From: JBFKUL01 sp041635755
GTDB lineage: Bacteria > Pseudomonadota > Gammaproteobacteria > Burkholderiales > SG8-39
DNA: 9,754 nt
Assembly (NCBI GenBank): GCA_041635755.1
Contig: JBFKUL010000097.1
Location: 1-9,754, forward strand
Reading direction: 5' to 3'
Shown here: one piece after another, positions 7,681 to 9,754 of the stretch
Layout of the letters: each line of letters opens with the position of its first letter
Numbering within the stretch: position 1 is the first letter of the stretch
Translations under genes and position numbers: made by a program
Notes under the pieces: generated by a model
What the model saw: only the letters and a program-made list of their open reading frames with translations
Databases searched by the model: none
Told to the model about the DNA's origin: nothing

Positions 7681-9722
7681 GCGGCGGCGCGCGCCACGAG
7701 CCAGCTTCGCTCGAACTCGGTTGCGGCAAGCGGCTTGCCGAACAGATAGCCCTGCGCCTCGTCGCAGCGCCGGCGGCGCAGGAAGGCGAGCTGGCTTTCG
7801 TTCTCGACGCCTTCGGCGATCACCTTGGTGCCGAGCGACTGACCGAGTCGCAGAATGGCGTCGCAAACCGCCTCGGCGCTGCGATCCGCGCCGATATCGT
7901 CGACGAAGGACTTGTCGATCTTGATCGCGTCCACGGCAAAGCGGCGCAGATAATTGAGCGACGAGTAGCCGGTGCCGAAATCGTCGATCGACACGCGCAC
8001 GCCGAGCGAGCGCAGCGCGGCAAGCGTCCTCGCGGTCGACTCGACGTTGTGCATGGCGGCCGTTTCAGTCACCTCGACTTCCAGCAGCTCGGCCGGCACG
8101 CGCGACTCGGTTAGCGCCCGCTCGAGACGCCGCTCCAGGTCCGGCAGCGCGAACTGGCGCGCCGAGAGGTTCACCGCGAGTCGCGGCGACCAGCCGTAGC
8201 GCGCGAGCCATTCCGCCGCGCGCCGGCAGGTCGCCTGCAGCACGAAATCGCCAATTGGGACGATAAGGCCGGTCTCCTCGGCGATCGGGATGAACTGCGC
8301 CGGGCTGATCGCGCCACGTATCGGGTGGGTCCAGCGCAGCAGCACTTCGGCGCCGGTGAGCGTGCGCGCACCTTCCGCGTCAATTCGCACTTTGGGCTGA
8401 AACGCAAGGTACAGCTCGCCTCGGGCGAGCGCCTGCTCCAGATCACGCTTGAGTGCGTGACGATTTCGCGCCTCCTGCGCGAGCTCGGGTGAGTAGAACT
8501 GGTAGCGGTAGCCTTCACTGTCCGAGCTGCGCGACAGGGCCAGCTCGGCCTGGCCGAGCAGGGCTTGCGGCTCGCGCACCGGAGCGTCCGTTTGGGCGAT
8601 GCCAATGCGAACGCTCACTTCCACCTTCTGGTCCAGCTGATCATAGGGTTCGCCTGCAGTGTGCGCCAAGCGCTCGGCATAGGCCGCGGCCTCATTTGCG
8701 CCCTGCGCACCGACTTGCACCACGGCGAACCGATCTGCGCCCAGGTGCGCGACGTAGTCACCCGACTCGGCGCAGCGCTGCAGCCGCACGGCCAATGTCT
8801 TGAGCATTTCGTCGCCGCGCGGCACGCCGATGCTCGAATTGACCTCCTTGAACTGCACGATATTGACCAGGTGCAGGGCGATCGGCTGATGCCTTTTCTC
8901 GCCCGAGGACAAGTGCTCAAGATGCTCGATCAACGAGGTGCGGTTCGGCAGGCCGGTCAGCGCGTCATGCCGGGTCAGGAAGCTGGCGCGCTCCTCGGAC
9001 AGCTCGCGGTCGCGGCGCTTGCTCTCGGCAACCTGCAGCAGCATCGCGTTGAAGGCGGCGAACAACTCGCCGATTTCGTCGCTCCGTCGCGTACGCACGA
9101 TGAAGGAGTCGGCCTGGTCGGGCAGCGCCCCGGCACGCGTCGAACTGTCGCGCAACGCGAGCACCGGCCGCAGCACCAGGACATGCAGCACGAACATGGT
9201 GCCGGCCGTTACCACCAGCACGATCAGTGCTACCAACCCGGCGATGCGCAGCGTGTAGGCGATCAGCGCGTCACGGACGTGCGCGCTGCTCAACCGTGTT
9301 ACCACCAGCGGGTTGGCGCCCGAGGCGCTGCGCCAGGTAACGTCGAAGCGCGCACCGTCTCGAGTGCGTTGCCGCGTTCCTGCGCCCGCCGCCGCGCCCG
9401 GGTAATGGAGCTCCCCGGCTTCGGGTCCCGCAGCCGCGATGATCGATCCGTCCTTTTCATACAGCGCCACTGCAACCAGCTCGTGCCGACCGATGAGCAG
9501 CTCGAGGTCCCGTGAGGGGTTGCGCCCGGCGGCCTCGTCGATCGCGAGGGCCGACTCCACCGCCACCATGGCGGCGTCGGCGAGCTGAGCCAACGTGTTC
9601 TGCTCGAAGCGTTGGGCGGAGGGAATCAGGATCAGGCTTTCGATGGCGAGGATCAACGCAAACACGGCCAGCGTGACGCGCCAGCACAGGCGACAGGCAA
9701 ACAGCTCGTTGAATCGGCCCAT
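7677..9722 (-). CDS. Membrane HAMP-GGDEF(degenerate)-EAL c-di-GMP phosphodiesterase
   Basis: A 681-residue inner-membrane signalling protein. Order: transmembrane helix about 14-34, periplasmic region 35-155 with no domain I recognise, second helix about 156-184, HAMP linker about 183-237 (DEIGELFAAFNAML at 215-228), GGDEF-like domain about 247-405, EAL domain about 420-675. The GGDEF signature is GADRF (328-332) instead of GG(D/E)EF and the upstream RxxD inhibitory site is absent (Glu319 in place of Arg), so cyclase activity is unlikely. The EAL domain keeps its expected residues: E459 (EVL for EAL), N518, E550, D580-D581, the DFGTGYSSL loop at 581-589, K601, E637 and Q657. Inferred role: hydrolysis of c-di-GMP to pGpG in response to a periplasmic or membrane cue. 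The start at 9722 has AAGGAG 5 nt upstream. LapD-type receptors share the layout but have a degenerate EAL. Its promoter lies outside the window. Confidence 0.93.
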
Positions 9723-9727
9723 CCGGT

Positions 9728-9733
9728 CTCCTT
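9728..9733 (-). promoter_or_regulatory. Shine-Dalgarno of the EAL protein gene
   Basis: AAGGAG on the minus strand, 5 nt before the ATG at 9720-9722, fixes the start. The remaining bases to the window edge show nothing assignable. Confidence 0.85.
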
Positions 9734-9754
9734 GCCCGACGGCTCCGGCAGCGC

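Overview
The window is a GC-rich stretch of bacterial chromosome with tightly packed housekeeping genes and no sign of phage, plasmid or transposon genes. Protein similarity recalled from memory (AspRS, SSB, UvrA, a YajR-type transporter) and the order FmdB-type zinc ribbon / DUF502 membrane protein / aspS point to a betaproteobacterium. I cannot name the genus.

Layout. Positions 1-2514 (minus strand) hold a three-gene run: a small FmdB-family zinc-ribbon protein, a DUF502 membrane protein and aspS, whose 3' end runs off the left edge. A sigma70-like promoter lies before the zinc-ribbon gene and a second TATAAT box before the DUF502 gene. Positions 2515-2880 are the only sizeable non-coding gap; it carries the first promoter and three head-to-tail copies of a palindromic repeat of about 39 bp at 46-47 bp spacing. 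Positions 2881-4730 (minus) are a two-gene unit, a YajR-like MFS transporter followed by ssb, with only 2 nt between them and the ssb Shine-Dalgarno inside the transporter's last codons. A 91-bp divergent region follows, with overlapping -10 elements on the two strands, then uvrA on the plus strand (4822-7680). uvrA meets a convergent membrane c-di-GMP protein (7677-9722, minus) at a shared CTAG that supplies both stop codons.

How the genes relate. UvrA (nucleotide excision repair) and SSB (single-strand binding) form a DNA-maintenance pair in divergent orientation, as in E. coli, but here the transporter sits between the shared promoter region and ssb, and I see no LexA box. AspRS carries the two anticodon-domain residues (His30, Gly81) linked to non-discriminating enzymes, which predicts Asp-tRNA(Asn) formation repaired by GatCAB elsewhere in the genome. 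The last gene encodes a membrane sensor with an inactive-looking GGDEF domain and an EAL domain with all its expected catalytic residues, so it most likely degrades c-di-GMP.

I find no convincing undescribed multi-gene system. The points most worth a second look are the palindromic repeat array, the symmetric divergent promoter, the AspRS specificity signature, an arginine in place of a key DNA-contacting aromatic in SSB, and the strictly periodic lysine tail of the zinc-ribbon protein.
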